A stretch of 64,000 bases of DNA from assembly GCF_000474945.1 (NCBI RefSeq), contig NZ_KI440839.1, positions 121,857 through 185,856 of the forward strand, read 5' to 3'. Made by a program: the position numbers and the translations under genes. How positions within the stretch are numbered: the stretch's first letter is position 1; each line of letters opens with the position of its first letter. Shown here piece after piece: positions 45,269 to 54,511 of this stretch. A model generated the notes under the pieces. That model was not told where the DNA came from, ran no database searches, and saw only the letters and a list, made by a program, of their open reading frames with translations. Source of the stretch: Solimonas soli DSM 21787. GTDB taxonomy: Bacteria; Pseudomonadota; Gammaproteobacteria; Nevskiales; Nevskiaceae.

Positions 45269-47677
45269 TCAGAAGTCCAGATTGAGCCGCACGCCCCAGG
45301 TGCGCGGCGGCGCCAGCGAGTCCTGCCGGCCGAAGTCGGTATGGAACTGCGCGAGGTTGTAGCGCTCGTCGCCGAGATTGTCGCCGAACAGCGTGATGCG
45401 CGCGCCGTAGCGGCGATACAGGTAGCTGATGCGCGCGTTGATGATGTCGTAGGCGTCCTCGAAGGTATCCGGCGTGTTCTGCGCGAGGTAGTAGTAGCCC
45501 GAATTGTAGTACCAGTCGCCGGCGATCTCGAACTGGCCGCCCGGCACCTCGAAGCTCTGGCTGATCGACGCCGAGCCGCTGAACTTCGGGGTGCGCACGA
45601 TGCGGTTGCCGGAGAAGTCGTGGCAGGTCGTGAGCGTCGGATCGTAATCACCTTGCGCGTCGCGGCAGTCGCTGCGGTACGCGATGCCGAGACTGCCGAA
45701 GCCGCGGCCATTCTCGTAGTCCAGATACTTGGCATTCAACCAGCTCGCATTGCCGCTGATCAGCAGGCCCGGATCGAAGGACGGCAGCGGCTGCCAGATC
45801 GTCTCCAGCTCGGCGCCGCGGATGCGCGCCTTGCCGGCGTTTTCCAGGTTGATCGCGCCGCCGGAGGTGAACGACATGAAGCCGGTCTGCAGATCCTTGA
45901 TGTCATTCTGGAACAGCGCGGCGTTGAGACGCAGGGTGCGGTCCAGCCATTCCGACTTCAGGCCGAGCTCGTAGGCCGTGACCTTCTCCGGCTCCACGTA
46001 CTCCGGCTGCACGAAGATGTTGATGATGTTGTACGTGCCGCTCTTGAAGCCCTGCTGGAAGGAGGCGTACAGCAGCAGATCCTTCAGCGGCCGGAAATCG
46101 AGCGAGACCTTCGGCGAGAAATTGCTCGCGCTGGTTTCCTCGGGCGAGAACGAATAGCCGAGCAGCGCGTCGTGCACGCCGACGTCGACGTCGGATTGCG
46201 CGAGGCGGCGCTGCTCGCGCTGCCAGCGGCCACCGAGCGTGATGTCGAACCAGTCGGTGACGCTCGCCGTGCTCTGCAGATAGGCCGAATACGATTCGGT
46301 CTCGAGCAGGCCGGTGAAGTAGAAGGTCAGCGACTGCGGCAGACCGAGCCTGCCGATCAGCTGGCCGAGCGGATTGCCGAGCGCGGGCGGCAGCGCCGAG
46401 ACGATGCTGTCGAGCGGCAGGCGCACGACATCGAGCAGGCGCAGATAGCCGGGATCATAGCCGCCCTCGCTCCTGAGGTAGTACAGGCCGCCGACCCACT
46501 TCAGCCAGCTCGAACCCCAGCTGTCCTCGTTCGAGGTGAACTGCAGCTCGCTGGTGTAGAAGCGCTGGTATTCGTCGTCGGCGCCGTAGGTGGCGATCGG
46601 CTGGCGCGTGTCGTCGAAGTCGTAGACGTAGTGGTAGGCGCGCACGAAGTACCAGCTGCCGAGCAGCTTGGTGTCGACGCCCGGGTGGTTCCAGTTGAGG
46701 ATCGCGTAGGCGGCGCGCGAGTCGGTCGTCAGCTTCGGCTCGGAATTGGCGGTGACGACGTACTCGCGCGTCTCCGCCGGCAACGTCGCGCCGAGCACCG
46801 CGGTCGGCTCGACGTTGGCCGAAGCGGTCGTGCTGGTGCCGCGCTGCTGGGCGACGAAGCCGGCGAGCTGCAGCGATACTTCGTCGCTGAAATCGATGCC
46901 GATCTTCAGGCGCGCGCCCTTGCCGATCTCCGGCGGCAGATGATCGCCGGTGCCGTTGTCGAGCTTGTAGACGTTGTCGGCGCGGTTGTAGTACGCCGAC
47001 AGGCTGGCGGCGAGCCCGGAAGCGACCGGCAGGTTGGTGTAGACGCGCGTGCGCGTGTCGTCGAAGCGTGGCGCATAGCTGGTCTGGATCGAGGTCTCGG
47101 CCTGCGCGCCCGGCGTCTTGCTCCAGATCGACACGGCGCCGCCGGTGGAGTTGCGGCCGAACAGCGTGCCCTGCGGGCCCTTCAGCACTTCGATGTGATC
47201 GATCGCGCCGAAGGACTGCGCGAGGCTGTGGCCGGAGGGGAAATACACGCCGTCGATGTAGGTCGCGACGCTCGGCTCGGACGACGGAATGAAGATGTCG
47301 GTGCCGATGCCGCGCAGATAGATCATGTTGTAGCCGCCGAGATCGGTGACGGTCAGGCCCGGCACCACCTGCTGCAGATCGCGCACATCGTCGAGGCCGC
47401 GCGCGTCGAGCTGATCGCCCGAGAACGCCGACACCGAGACCGGCACGTCCTGCACCGGCTCCTTGCGCTTGCGCGCGGTGACGATCACTTCTTCGAGCGC
47501 GCGCCTGTCGGCGGCCGGCGCGGGCGTCTCGAGCGGCGGCGGCGCCTCGGGCGGCAGGGCGATCGTTTCGAGTCCGCCGTCGGCCGGCGGCGGCGCGTCG
47601 CTCGGCGCCTCGCTCTGCGCCCAGGCGCTCGGCAAGACCAGCAGCAAGGAAGCGCCGAAGCGGCGCCAGCGATTCAT
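45269..47677 (-). CDS. TonB-dependent outer-membrane receptor
   Basis: This 802-residue receptor (from ATG 47677) begins with a signal peptide ending AWAQ. The TonB box and plug follow: EEVIVTARKRKEPVQDVPVS, VVPGLTVTDLGGYNMIYLRG and EVLKGPQGTLFGRNSTGGAV. A 22-strand barrel with NINARISYLYRRYGARITLF-type strands ends in Phe (GVRLNLDF). It resembles receptors for organic ligands of unknown type more than ferric siderophore receptors with clear ligands. It is the last gene of the MbnP/MbnH cluster, which suggests uptake of the cluster's metal or metal complex. Confidence 0.93.
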   Translation of the reverse strand: MNRWRRFGASLLLVLPSAWAQSEAPSDAPPPADGGLETIALPPEAPPPLETPAPAADRRALEEVIVTARKRKEPVQDVPVSVSAFSGDQLDARGLDDVRDLQQVVPGLTVTDLGGYNMIYLRGIGTDIFIPSSEPSVATYIDGVYFPSGHSLAQSFGAIDHIEVLKGPQGTLFGRNSTGGAVSIWSKTPGAQAETSIQTSYAPRFDDTRTRVYTNLPVASGLAASLSAYYNRADNVYKLDNGTGDHLPPEIGKGARLKIGIDFSDEVSLQLAGFVAQQRGTSTTASANVEPTAVLGATLPAETREYVVTANSEPKLTTDSRAAYAILNWNHPGVDTKLLGSWYFVRAYHYVYDFDDTRQPIATYGADDEYQRFYTSELQFTSNEDSWGSSWLKWVGGLYYLRSEGGYDPGYLRLLDVVRLPLDSIVSALPPALGNPLGQLIGRLGLPQSLTFYFTGLLETESYSAYLQSTASVTDWFDITLGGRWQREQRRLAQSDVDVGVHDALLGYSFSPEETSASNFSPKVSLDFRPLKDLLLYASFQQGFKSGTYNIINIFVQPEYVEPEKVTAYELGLKSEWLDRTLRLNAALFQNDIKDLQTGFMSFTSGGAINLENAGKARIRGAELETIWQPLPSFDPGLLISGNASWLNAKYLDYENGRGFGSLGIAYRSDCRDAQGDYDPTLTTCHDFSGNRIVRTPKFSGSASISQSFEVPGGQFEIAGDWYYNSGYYYLAQNTPDTFEDAYDIINARISYLYRRYGARITLFGDNLGDERYNLAQFHTDFGRQDSLAPPRTWGVRLNLDF

Positions 47678-47742
47678 GTCCCCAGGCATCGTCAAAACCC
47701 CGTCTTTATGTTTATGTCCCTGCGTACCGCCATCGGCGCCGC

Positions 47743-48837
47743 TCAGCGGTACTGATCGAGCAAGGCGGCGCCAGCGCAGGCGACGCGCGCGCCCGCCGGC
47801 GCGCCGCGCACGGCGATCGTCTCGCCCTGCGCGGCGACGACGCGTACCGCGCGTCGCGTGAAATGCTCCGGCGCGTCATGCACCCAGATCCAGGCCTCGT
47901 CGCCGGCGCCGCGCACGCTGCCGCGCGGCAGCAGCACGGTGTCGGCGCCGCCGGCGACGATCGGCGCGCGCAGGCCCAGGTCGACGAGCGCGCCGGGCGT
48001 CAGGGCCGGCGCCGCGCCGTCGAAATCGAACCAGAGCGTCCAGCCGGCTTCCGGCAAGGCCGGCGCCTGCGCCACCGCGTGCAGCGCGTAGCTCTGTCCG
48101 TCCACCGCCAGGCGCGCGGCGCCGGCACCGCGTGCCAGCGCCGCATCGTAGACACGCACGGCGAGGCGCGGTCGCGCGACCGCCAGCTCGAACAGCGTCT
48201 GGCCACGACCGACCACCTCGCCCGCCGCCACCGCGACGCGCTGCAGGCGGCCGGCGCCCGCCGCGCGAATCTCGACGCGGCCATCGAGGCTCTGCTCGCC
48301 AAGCTCGATCTGCCGACGCAGCGTCTCGTATTCGGCTTGCGCCTGCTCGCGATAGGTGTTGCCTTCGGCGCCGATGCCGCTCATGCGCTGCTGCAGGTCG
48401 AGGCGCTCGACGTTGACCTGCGCGATGCCGAGCTTCTGGCGCAGGCCGGCGATCTCGACCTGGCGCTGCGCACGCTCGCGCTCGCTGAGCGCCGGCCGCA
48501 GCAGCGCCAGCAACTGCCCGGCGGCGACGTTCTGCCCGGCCACGGGCCAGGCCTCGGCCGCGGCCTGCAGGCGGCCGGCTTCCGGCGCCTGCAGGCGCCA
48601 GCCGGCCTCGGGGCGCGGCAGCACCTCGGCGACCGCCTGCAGCGGCGCGCCCTCGTCGAGCGGCGTGGCGCGCACCGTCGTGATCGCCAGCGCGCGCTGC
48701 AGCGGCTTGGCGAGGCTCAAGGCCGCGGGCCGCGATGCGGAAGGCGCCGGCGCGTCGTCGCCGTGCGCGGCGGCGGCCAGGGGCAGCAACCACAGGCTGG
48801 CGCGCAGCAGGCGCGCGACCGCCGCGGCGCGGCTCAT
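47743..48837 (-). CDS. Periplasmic adaptor protein 1 (HlyD-like)
   Basis: This 364-residue secreted protein begins with a signal peptide ending AAAHG. It has two lipoyl-like halves (GWRLQAPEAGRLQAAAEAWP, then VEIRAAGAGRLQRVAVAAGE) flanking a coiled coil of about 70 residues, then a beta-barrel. That is the efflux adaptor fold. It has no lipobox. It follows a second adaptor gene by ATGA overlap, so the pump at 54512 would have two different adaptors and no outer-membrane channel gene nearby. Confidence 0.82.
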   Translation of the reverse strand: MSRAAAVARLLRASLWLLPLAAAAHGDDAPAPSASRPAALSLAKPLQRALAITTVRATPLDEGAPLQAVAEVLPRPEAGWRLQAPEAGRLQAAAEAWPVAGQNVAAGQLLALLRPALSERERAQRQVEIAGLRQKLGIAQVNVERLDLQQRMSGIGAEGNTYREQAQAEYETLRRQIELGEQSLDGRVEIRAAGAGRLQRVAVAAGEVVGRGQTLFELAVARPRLAVRVYDAALARGAGAARLAVDGQSYALHAVAQAPALPEAGWTLWFDFDGAAPALTPGALVDLGLRAPIVAGGADTVLLPRGSVRGAGDEAWIWVHDAPEHFTRRAVRVVAAQGETIAVRGAPAGARVACAGAALLDQYR

Positions 48838-49853
48838 GGCGGCACCTGCCGCAGCAGCGCGCCGGCGTCGACGACCACGCGATCGCCGGGCCGCAAGCCG
48901 TCCGTCACTTCGAGCTGCTGCTCGTCGAAAGCGGCCGTGCGCACGGCGCGCGCCTCGAAGTCCTCGCTGCCCTGATGCACCCAGACCCGGGTGCGACCGT
49001 CGCGCTCGAACGTGCTGCGCCGCGGAATGCGCAGCACCGGGCGCGCCAACGGCACGCGGAGCTCGACGGTCTCGCCCGGCGCCCAGGCGAGCGCCGCGTC
49101 GGCGGCGTACACCGCGCGCGCCGCGCGCAGCGTCGTGTCGTAGCTGTCGCCGATCAGGCGCAAGGGCGTCGCGCCGCTGCACGCCGCGTCGAGCCGCAGC
49201 GGCGCGTCGGCCTCGTGCAGCAGCTCGACGACGATGGCCTCGGCGGCGGCGCCCTCGAACAGCGCGTCGCCCGGCGCCGCCAGCTGTCCGCGCTGCGCGA
49301 GGCTGGCGAGCAGCACGCCGGCCGCCGGCGCGCGCAGCGCCACGCGGTCCTGCAAGGCGCGATCGAGCGCCGCGCCGCGCAGCTGCGCGGCGTGATAGTC
49401 GGCGACGATCTGGATCGACGGCGTCGGCAGGCTGATGTCGATGTCCTTCTCGGCGTCGATGTCGAAACGGCGAATCTGCACCTGCGCGAGATCGAAGTCG
49501 CGCTGCTCGGCGCGCCGCGCCGACTGCAGATCGCGCCGCTCCGGCGCGCTCATCGCCGGACGCAGCCAGGCCAGCACCTGTCCGGCGGCGACACGCTGGC
49601 CGGCCAGCGGAAAGCCGCCGGCCGGCGGCTCGAGCACGCCGGGCTGATCGCTCATCGCGCGCCAGCGCCGTCGCGGATCGACCAGCACGCGCGCCGGCAG
49701 CGTGCGCGCCGCCACCTGCTCGGGCAGCGTGGTGACGATGGCGAGCTGCCGCTGCTGCGGCTTGCCGAGCTGCACGCGCAATGGCGCCTCCGCCGCCGCG
49801 CGCGCGGCGAGCGGCAACAGGGCACAGAGCGCGAGGAGAAGCGCGACGCGCAT
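48834..49853 (-). CDS. Periplasmic adaptor protein 2 (HlyD/CusB-like)
   Basis: This 339-residue secreted protein begins with a signal peptide ending ARAA. A biotinyl-lipoyl region follows (GGFPLAGQRVAAGQVLAWLR), then a short helical hairpin and a beta-barrel. A C-terminal domain ends VTDGLRPGDRVVVDAGALL, as in RND adaptors. It overlaps adaptor 1 and is followed upstream by the ankyrin lipoprotein. CusB-like Met-rich sites are not apparent. Confidence 0.82.
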   Translation of the reverse strand: MRVALLLALCALLPLAARAAAEAPLRVQLGKPQQRQLAIVTTLPEQVAARTLPARVLVDPRRRWRAMSDQPGVLEPPAGGFPLAGQRVAAGQVLAWLRPAMSAPERRDLQSARRAEQRDFDLAQVQIRRFDIDAEKDIDISLPTPSIQIVADYHAAQLRGAALDRALQDRVALRAPAAGVLLASLAQRGQLAAPGDALFEGAAAEAIVVELLHEADAPLRLDAACSGATPLRLIGDSYDTTLRAARAVYAADAALAWAPGETVELRVPLARPVLRIPRRSTFERDGRTRVWVHQGSEDFEARAVRTAAFDEQQLEVTDGLRPGDRVVVDAGALLRQVPP

Positions 49854-49860
49854 CGCCGCT

Positions 49861-50469
49861 TCAGGGCACCGCGGCCGGCCTGGCTTCGAGCAGGGCGACG
49901 ATGTTCTTCAGGCCGCGCACCTGTGCGACGCGCAAGGGCGTGTAGCCGTTCTTCGAGGCGATCGACGGATCGGCGCCCCTGGCGAGCAACAGCTGCACCT
50001 GCGGCTCGTGGCCGGCGGCGCTGGCCAGATACAGGGCCGTCAGGCCGCGGTCGTTCTGCGCGTTGATGTTGGCGCCGCGCGCCAGCAGCAGCTCGATGAT
50101 CTGCGTGTCGCTGCCGAAGTAGGCGGCGTGGATCAGCGGCGACCAGCCGGCGTGATCGGCCAGATTGACGTCGGCGCCGGCGTCGAGCAACCGCGCGACG
50201 CAGGCGACCTGGTTCTGCGCGATGGCGGCGAGCAGCGGCGTCTGGTCGAGCGTGTCGAAGCCGTCGATCGACGCCCCGGCCTTCACCTCGGACGCGATCT
50301 GCTCGCACTTGCCGTGGCGGATGTCGTTGACGAACAGTGCAAAGCGTTCCGCCGTGTACGGCTCCGGCGACGCGGCGTGCGGGGCGACAGGCGCCTGCGC
50401 GCAGGCGGCGAGCAGCGCGGCGACGAACGCGGGCGCGGCGGCACGGACGATCGAAGGGGCGGCGCTCAT
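49861..50469 (-). CDS. Ankyrin-repeat lipoprotein
   Basis: This 202-residue protein has the lipobox ALLAAC with Cys23 and about four ankyrin repeats in residues 65-195 (for example TPLLAAIAQNQVACVARLLD then AGADVNLADHAGWSPLIHAA). It probably displays a protein-binding surface in the periplasm. It overlaps the parvulin stop by ATGA, so it belongs to the cluster. Its partner could be the secreted 943-residue protein or the adaptors; that is an inference. Confidence 0.85.
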   Translation of the reverse strand: MSAAPSIVRAAAPAFVAALLAACAQAPVAPHAASPEPYTAERFALFVNDIRHGKCEQIASEVKAGASIDGFDTLDQTPLLAAIAQNQVACVARLLDAGADVNLADHAGWSPLIHAAYFGSDTQIIELLLARGANINAQNDRGLTALYLASAAGHEPQVQLLLARGADPSIASKNGYTPLRVAQVRGLKNIVALLEARPAAVP

Positions 50470-51371
50470 TGGCCGCTCCGCGCGGTGGCGCTGCCGGCGG
50501 CGCCGGGGCCGGTGACCTTGGCGTTCTTGCTCAGCTGCGCGGTCAGTTCCTCGATCTTCAGCTGCGCGGTGCGCTGGCGCAGCGCCTCGCGTGCGCTGTC
50601 GTCGAGCGCGTCGTAGGGCTGCGGCTTGGCGACCGGGCGCGGTCCTTCCTCGAGCTTGATGACGTGCCAGCCGTAGCGGCTGCGCACCGGCGTCTTGCTG
50701 TACTCGCCCTTCTTCAGGCTTTCGACCGCGTCGCTGAAATGATGGTCGACGAAGATGTCCGGCCGGAACCAGCCGAGATCGCCGCCGTTCTCCTGGCCGC
50801 CGGGATCCAGCGTGTAGCGCTTGGCGACGGCGGCGAAATCCTCGCCCTTGTCGAGGGCGGCGAGCGCCGCCTGCGCGTCGGCGAGCTTGCCGGTGAGAAT
50901 GTGGCGCACGTGGTACTCGCGGATCTTGCCGTTGGCGCGGTTCCATTCGTACGCGGCGCGCAGCGTGTCGTCATTGATCGGCTGCGCGGTGAAATAGTCC
51001 TCGAGATAGGCGCGCGACAGGATCAGGCGCTGCTGGTAGGCCAGCTGGTCGGCGATCTCGGGCTTCCTGTCGAGGCCCTTCTTGCGCGCCGCCTGCGCCA
51101 GCACTTCCTCGGTGATCAGCTCGGCGCGCGCGGCATTGCGCGACTCCTCGCTGCCGGCCTGGCGCGGATCCTTCTGCTGCTGACCGATGCCGGCCGCCAT
51201 CAGGCTGACGTGGTTGACGCTGATCGGCTGGCCGTTGACGTAGAGGTCGGCGGCGAGACCGCCGTTGTCGCCGGCGGCGCCCGGGGTCTTGTCCCGCGCC
51301 TTGTCGGCCGCGGCCGCGACGCCGGTCGCGAGCACGGCGGCGAAGGCCAGGGGTTTTGCATATCGGAACAC
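50466..51371 (-). CDS. Periplasmic parvulin-type peptidyl-prolyl isomerase
   Basis: This 301-residue PpiC/SurA-like protein folds other secreted proteins. From GTG 51371 it has a signal peptide ending VAAAA. An N-terminal helical chaperone region is followed by a parvulin domain (about 145-245: EYHVRHILTGKLADAQAALA, then NGGDLGWFRPD and RYGWHVIKLEEG). GTG 51371 has AGAGGAA 5 nt upstream; the frame is also open to ATG 51401. It is encoded directly after the 943-residue secreted protein, whose folding it may assist. Confidence 0.9.
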   Translation of the reverse strand: MFRYAKPLAFAAVLATGVAAAADKARDKTPGAAGDNGGLAADLYVNGQPISVNHVSLMAAGIGQQQKDPRQAGSEESRNAARAELITEEVLAQAARKKGLDRKPEIADQLAYQQRLILSRAYLEDYFTAQPINDDTLRAAYEWNRANGKIREYHVRHILTGKLADAQAALAALDKGEDFAAVAKRYTLDPGGQENGGDLGWFRPDIFVDHHFSDAVESLKKGEYSKTPVRSRYGWHVIKLEEGPRPVAKPQPYDALDDSAREALRQRTAQLKIEELTAQLSKNAKVTGPGAAGSATARSGQ

Positions 51372-51420
51372 GTAAATTCCTCTTCTCTGCGTGCTGCTCA
51401 TTAATGCGTGAAAGCCGCAG

Positions 51421-51448
51421 CGCTCCTGCCGTACCGCTGGCAGGAGCG
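51421..51448 (-). other. Hairpin between the 943-residue gene and the parvulin gene
   Basis: CGCTCCTGCC and GGCAGGAGCG pair perfectly around an 8-nt loop. There is no T-run. It could be a partial terminator or an RNA-stability element that sets the relative level of the two products. Confidence 0.45.
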
Positions 51449-51473
51449 CCGGGCTGCAAGGGACCGCGTGCTC

Positions 51474-54305
51474 TTACAGATCGCCGTCCGGATTGACCGG
51501 CGCGGCCGGGAAGTAGCCCGGACCGAACAGGTTGGCGCCGTCACGCTCGAAGATCGCCGCGTGCGGCTTGGCGCCACCCTTGGCGCCACGCGCGCCGGGC
51601 CACAGCCATGCATCGCGCGCCGCCGAGTCGAAGTCCAGGCACGGCGTGCCGAGCAGCTCGTCGGTGAACGAGGTGTCGAGCACCGTGGCGCCGGTGTTGC
51701 GATCGACCTTGCCGAGGCAGACCGTGCGGTCGCCGTCCGACCCGGTGCCCGGCAGCGGCACGTGATTCAGCTCGACGAAGTACTGGATGAACAGGAAGCG
51801 TTCGCTGCCCGTCACCGGCGGCTTGCCGATCACCTGGTCGCGCGGCGTCTTCGACGCGCTCGGCGTGAGGTCCTTGTAGCCACCCTCGCCCGACGGCGTC
51901 GCCTGATAGCCGACGCGATCGAAGTTGGTGAAGTGCGGACCGCCGTGCGTGTAGAGGTTCTGCAGCGAGTTGAGATTGCCGCTGCCCGGACCGCCGCCCG
52001 TCGTGCCCGAAGGTTCGCCACCCGCGTGCGCGTCGGTCACCAGGATGCCCTGCGGCGTCAGCGCGCGGACTTCGGTCACCGCTTCGGCGAGACGGATGTA
52101 GCCGACGCCGGTCTGGCTGACGTTCGACGACGCCGTGGTCGCCAGGCCGACGCCGGTCGGGCCGGTCTCGAACTGGCCGATCGCGCCACGGATGCGCGGG
52201 CAGTCGTCCGCCTCGTTGTTGTGCTTGAGCACGTTGAACGCGGCGCTGACGCCGCCCGACAGATCGGCGCGCCTGGCCTTGATGCCGAGCGAGGTGTTGG
52301 CGGTGCGGCTCGGATCGGCCTCCGGGAAATCGCAGGCGATCGCCGTCGCGACGGTGCCGGCAGTGCCCTTGGCGAACAGCGGACGAACGTCGAGCGTCAG
52401 GATGCGGCGGCTGTGCTCGCGCGGATAGTCGCGATCGAAGTCGATGCTGCCGGCGGCGTCGATCGACTTCGGACTTTCGATGCCCGAGATCGGCAGGATC
52501 AGGAAGCGATCATCGTCGGTCAGCTGGAAGTAGCCGACGCCCGTGCACGGACCGGCGTCGTAGACGGCACGCCAGTAGGGGCCCTTGCCGCCGAACACAT
52601 TGGTCTCGTCGCCGCTGATCGTGAGATCCGGGCTGTAGTACAGCACGCCGCCGCACATGCTCGCCGCGAAGGCGCCCTTGTGCGGCACGTAGTCGGCGCT
52701 GCCTTCGCTGCAGCTGTCGGCCGTCTTCGTGCTGGCCGCGTTGGCGGCGACGCCGCTGGCGCTGACCGCCTTGTCGAAACTCGGATCGCCGCTGTTGATC
52801 CAGCCTTTCTGTCCGACGCAGTGATGCGACTGGTGCGGCGTGCCGAAGCCCATCAGACCCTCGTTCTCCTCGTGGATGAGGATCGGCTCCTGACGCGGAC
52901 CGTCCGGCACGGCGCTGACCGAGCGCAGGTACGGATTGCCCTGGTAGACGCCGGCTTCCTTGAGCGAGTCCTTGGTCTTGCCGTGCGTGTAGCTGCCGCT
53001 GGTCTCCCAGACGCGCACCGACGAACCGAAGCTCGACCCGCAGATGCCGAGCGGGCCGATGCCGGTGCCGGTGCCGCCATTGGCCTGGCTGCCGCACAGC
53101 TCGCCGAGCGCGCCGTTGATGGCGGCCGCGCCGATCGACGCGGCGACCGCGTAGTCGGACGTCGCCAGGTACTTGCCGTCATAGGTCAAGGCCATGCCGT
53201 GCGGCACGGATTCGAGGCCGGCGTCCTTGTTGCCGAGGAAGAACAGGCCCTGGTTGGCGGTGCGGGTCTGCCGCGTGTCCGGCGAGCTGGTGTACGCGGT
53301 CGGGTTGCGCGGCTGGTCCGCGCGCACCGCGCCGACGTACTCGGTGATGCCCTTGTGGCCGAGCAGCGGATTGTCGTCGGCACCGACGCCGAGATTGGCG
53401 ATCAGGCCGAACTGCGCGAGATTCTCCAGCGCGCCGGTCACCGACGGCACCGACGGCAGGCAGGCGCCGAGCGCGGTCGGCGCGACGCGGTCCGGATCGA
53501 TTTCCGTCACCGTGCCGCCCGGGCCGTACACGTAGTTGCTCATGTACGTGTAGAGGATCTTGTGGCCGCCGGTGTTCGACGGCATGACGACGAAATCGTC
53601 GGTCAGCGACGAACGCCGCGGCTGCGTGCCGCACACCGCGATGTCGGCCCTGCCGACGCCGCGCACGCTGGTGATGTCGTAACGGAACACGTTCTTCGAG
53701 ATCACGCCGCCGGCGAAGGTGTACTTGTGGCCGGCCTTGAGGCCGTCGCTGCCGTCGGAGATGTACGAGGTGTACGACAGCATGTGATGCGGATCGTTGT
53801 GCGCGTCCGAGGCCAGCGCACCGGCGATGTTGCCGGCCACGTTCGAGGCCAGCACGCTCGGCAGCTCGGCGGTCCAGATCACGTTGCCGTAGGTCGTCGA
53901 GTTCGGTTCGGCGTCGACCACGGCGAGGAAATCCTGCGCGGTCTTCGGATTGCACAGCGGCGTCGAGCAGCCGTCGCCGGTCCAGATCAGCAGCACCGTG
54001 CCGTTCGGAATCTGCGCGCCGGTGTACTTGTTGATCGCCGGCGGCGCGCTGCCGCCGGTCGCCGCCGCCGCGGCGTCGCGCGTGCTCAGCACGTTGGTGA
54101 CGGACTGCGCGGTGTTCTGCACGATGCCGGTGGTGGTGTTGACGACGTTGCCGAGCAGGCCTTCGGTGACCAGCGGCACGCCGGCGGTCGCCGCCGGGGC
54201 CGACAGCAGCGACGCCGCCGCCAGACCCGCCGACGCCGCGGCGAGCGCCAGCGGACGCAGGCGCGCCCCGCAGCCGGGCGGACGCAATAATCCAAACAGA
54301 CTCAT
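51474..54305 (-). CDS. Large secreted protein, possibly SBP56/methanethiol-oxidase-like
   Basis: This 943-residue protein begins with a signal peptide ending PAATA near residue 41. A low-complexity helix with Asn/Thr/Val (residues 46-75) follows. Four or more repeat-like beta blocks follow, including QDFLAVVDAEPNSTTYGNVI, DPHHMLSYTSY (His173-His174), HGMALTYDGKYLATSDY and FLFIQYFVELNHVPLPG. Their order recalls SBP56 copper-dependent methanethiol oxidases, including the His-His pair, but overall identity cannot be judged by eye. It may be a copper enzyme or beta-propeller protein. AAGGAG lies before the ATG. It is encoded between the RND pump and the parvulin. Confidence 0.75.
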   Translation of the reverse strand: MSLFGLLRPPGCGARLRPLALAAASAGLAAASLLSAPAATAGVPLVTEGLLGNVVNTTTGIVQNTAQSVTNVLSTRDAAAAATGGSAPPAINKYTGAQIPNGTVLLIWTGDGCSTPLCNPKTAQDFLAVVDAEPNSTTYGNVIWTAELPSVLASNVAGNIAGALASDAHNDPHHMLSYTSYISDGSDGLKAGHKYTFAGGVISKNVFRYDITSVRGVGRADIAVCGTQPRRSSLTDDFVVMPSNTGGHKILYTYMSNYVYGPGGTVTEIDPDRVAPTALGACLPSVPSVTGALENLAQFGLIANLGVGADDNPLLGHKGITEYVGAVRADQPRNPTAYTSSPDTRQTRTANQGLFFLGNKDAGLESVPHGMALTYDGKYLATSDYAVAASIGAAAINGALGELCGSQANGGTGTGIGPLGICGSSFGSSVRVWETSGSYTHGKTKDSLKEAGVYQGNPYLRSVSAVPDGPRQEPILIHEENEGLMGFGTPHQSHHCVGQKGWINSGDPSFDKAVSASGVAANAASTKTADSCSEGSADYVPHKGAFAASMCGGVLYYSPDLTISGDETNVFGGKGPYWRAVYDAGPCTGVGYFQLTDDDRFLILPISGIESPKSIDAAGSIDFDRDYPREHSRRILTLDVRPLFAKGTAGTVATAIACDFPEADPSRTANTSLGIKARRADLSGGVSAAFNVLKHNNEADDCPRIRGAIGQFETGPTGVGLATTASSNVSQTGVGYIRLAEAVTEVRALTPQGILVTDAHAGGEPSGTTGGGPGSGNLNSLQNLYTHGGPHFTNFDRVGYQATPSGEGGYKDLTPSASKTPRDQVIGKPPVTGSERFLFIQYFVELNHVPLPGTGSDGDRTVCLGKVDRNTGATVLDTSFTDELLGTPCLDFDSAARDAWLWPGARGAKGGAKPHAAIFERDGANLFGPGYFPAAPVNPDGDL

Positions 54306-54511
54306 CTTTCACTCCTTGACTAAGCGATCGTTGGCTTAACCGATGCGGGTGGGTCCGCACCGCCTCGTCTCGAGGCCCGCCGGGTTATCTTTTTTCGCTT
54401 CCCCGTCCCGGCAGTGCGCGCAACGATACACTCGCAAAGCCATGTTGGTTCCCAGGCAATTAGAACTTTTCAGGAGTTTTTCGAAGAGTTCTTTCATAAG
54501 AACCGGCGTTT

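Noticed and set aside
51408-54290. 960-codon frame on the plus strand opposite the large secreted protein
   Set aside because: It has no recognisable motif. The minus-strand frame has a signal peptide, beta blocks and a strong ribosome binding site.
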